Below are positions 6,119-6,355 of a stretch of DNA of 6,355 nucleotides, one piece after another. Origin of the DNA: Paludibacter sp. (GTDB lineage: Bacteria > Bacteroidota > Bacteroidia > Bacteroidales > Paludibacteraceae); contig JAQTOL010000193.1 in assembly GCA_028748945.1 (NCBI GenBank), forward strand, positions 1 through 6,355, in the 5' to 3' direction. The notes beneath the pieces were generated by a model, which was not told the DNA's origin, did no database searches, and saw only the letters and a program-made list of their open reading frames with translations. Each line of letters begins with the position of its first letter. Within the stretch, counting starts at the first letter, position 1. The position numbers were made by a program, and so were the translations under genes.

Positions 6119-6355
6119 TTATTTAGTTGCCTTTTTCTTGTTAGCAACTGTTTTCTTTTTACCTTTACGTGTACGGGCGTTATTCTTCGTACTCTGACCT
6201 CTCAATGGAAGACCGATACGGTGGCGAATACCGCGGTAGCAACCGATATCCATCAAACGTTTGATGTTCGTTTGTACCTCTGAGCGAAGGTCACCCTCCA
6301 CTTTGAATCCCGCTCCAATGATTTCGCGGATCTTAGATGCTTGGTCGTCTGTCCA
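6119..6355 (-). CDS. rpsM: 30S ribosomal protein S13, C-terminal part (5' end outside window)
   Basis: The frame is open from the window edge for 78 codons to a TAA at 6119-6121. It begins [13 protein letters not shown], so roughly the first 48 residues of a protein of about 126 are missing. It carries [39 protein letters not shown] and [11 protein letters not shown], the conserved S13 helix, loop and basic tail. S13 lies in the head of the small subunit and forms intersubunit bridges with the large subunit; its basic tail reaches toward the P-site tRNA. An internal GTG at the VEGDLR segment could be mistaken for a start, but the conserved residues before it show that the gene continues upstream. 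It is the first visible gene of the operon here. Confidence 0.97.
   Translation of the reverse strand, partial: WTDDQASKIREIIGAGFKVEGDLRSEVQTNIKRLMDIGCYRGIRHRIGLPLRGQSTKNNARTRKGKKKTVANKKKATK

Overview
The window looks like a chromosomal segment of a Bacteroidota bacterium, most likely from the order Bacteroidales. Four things point there: the distal part of the ribosomal protein alpha operon in the order rpsM-rpsK-rpsD-rpoA-rplQ; an RpoA beginning [12 protein letters not shown] and an L17 with a long Ala/Pro/Glu tail, both usual in this phylum; a protein ending in a Por-type (type IX) secretion C-terminal sorting domain; and a TAnnTTTG-type promoter instead of a sigma70-like one. Start sites mostly have A/T-rich leaders without a clear Shine-Dalgarno, also typical of the phylum. 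All supported genes are on the minus strand, so transcription runs from high to low coordinates.

Positions 6355 to 3373 hold the core operon: the C-terminal 78 codons of S13 (cut by the window edge), complete S11, S4, RNA polymerase alpha subunit and L17. Spacings are short (4, 11 and 52 nt) except for a 144-nt spacer between rpsK and rpsD that can form two hairpins and may be a regulatory leader for rpsD. A strong intrinsic terminator with a GAAA tetraloop closes the operon at 3310-3345.

Positions 3309 to 2821 are gene-free. This stretch contains four imperfect repeats at an exact 22-bp period around TGCGCATCT, two of them including the perfect palindrome GATGCGCATC; a second, bidirectional hairpin terminator at 2948-2987; a good Bacteroidota promoter at 2889-2920; and a dyad at 2856-2889 beside the expected transcription start.

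Positions 2820 to 1 carry two tandem paralogues of a secreted protein family of unknown function. The upstream copy (2820-1340) is split by a one-base frameshift in a five-T run, though its 3' half still encodes an intact type A sorting domain. The downstream copy starts 28 nt later, is open without a stop to the window edge (437 codons), and diverges from its sister exactly where the sister's sorting domain begins. The pair is probably one transcript driven by the 2889-2920 promoter. No mobile element, tRNA, rRNA or CRISPR array was seen.
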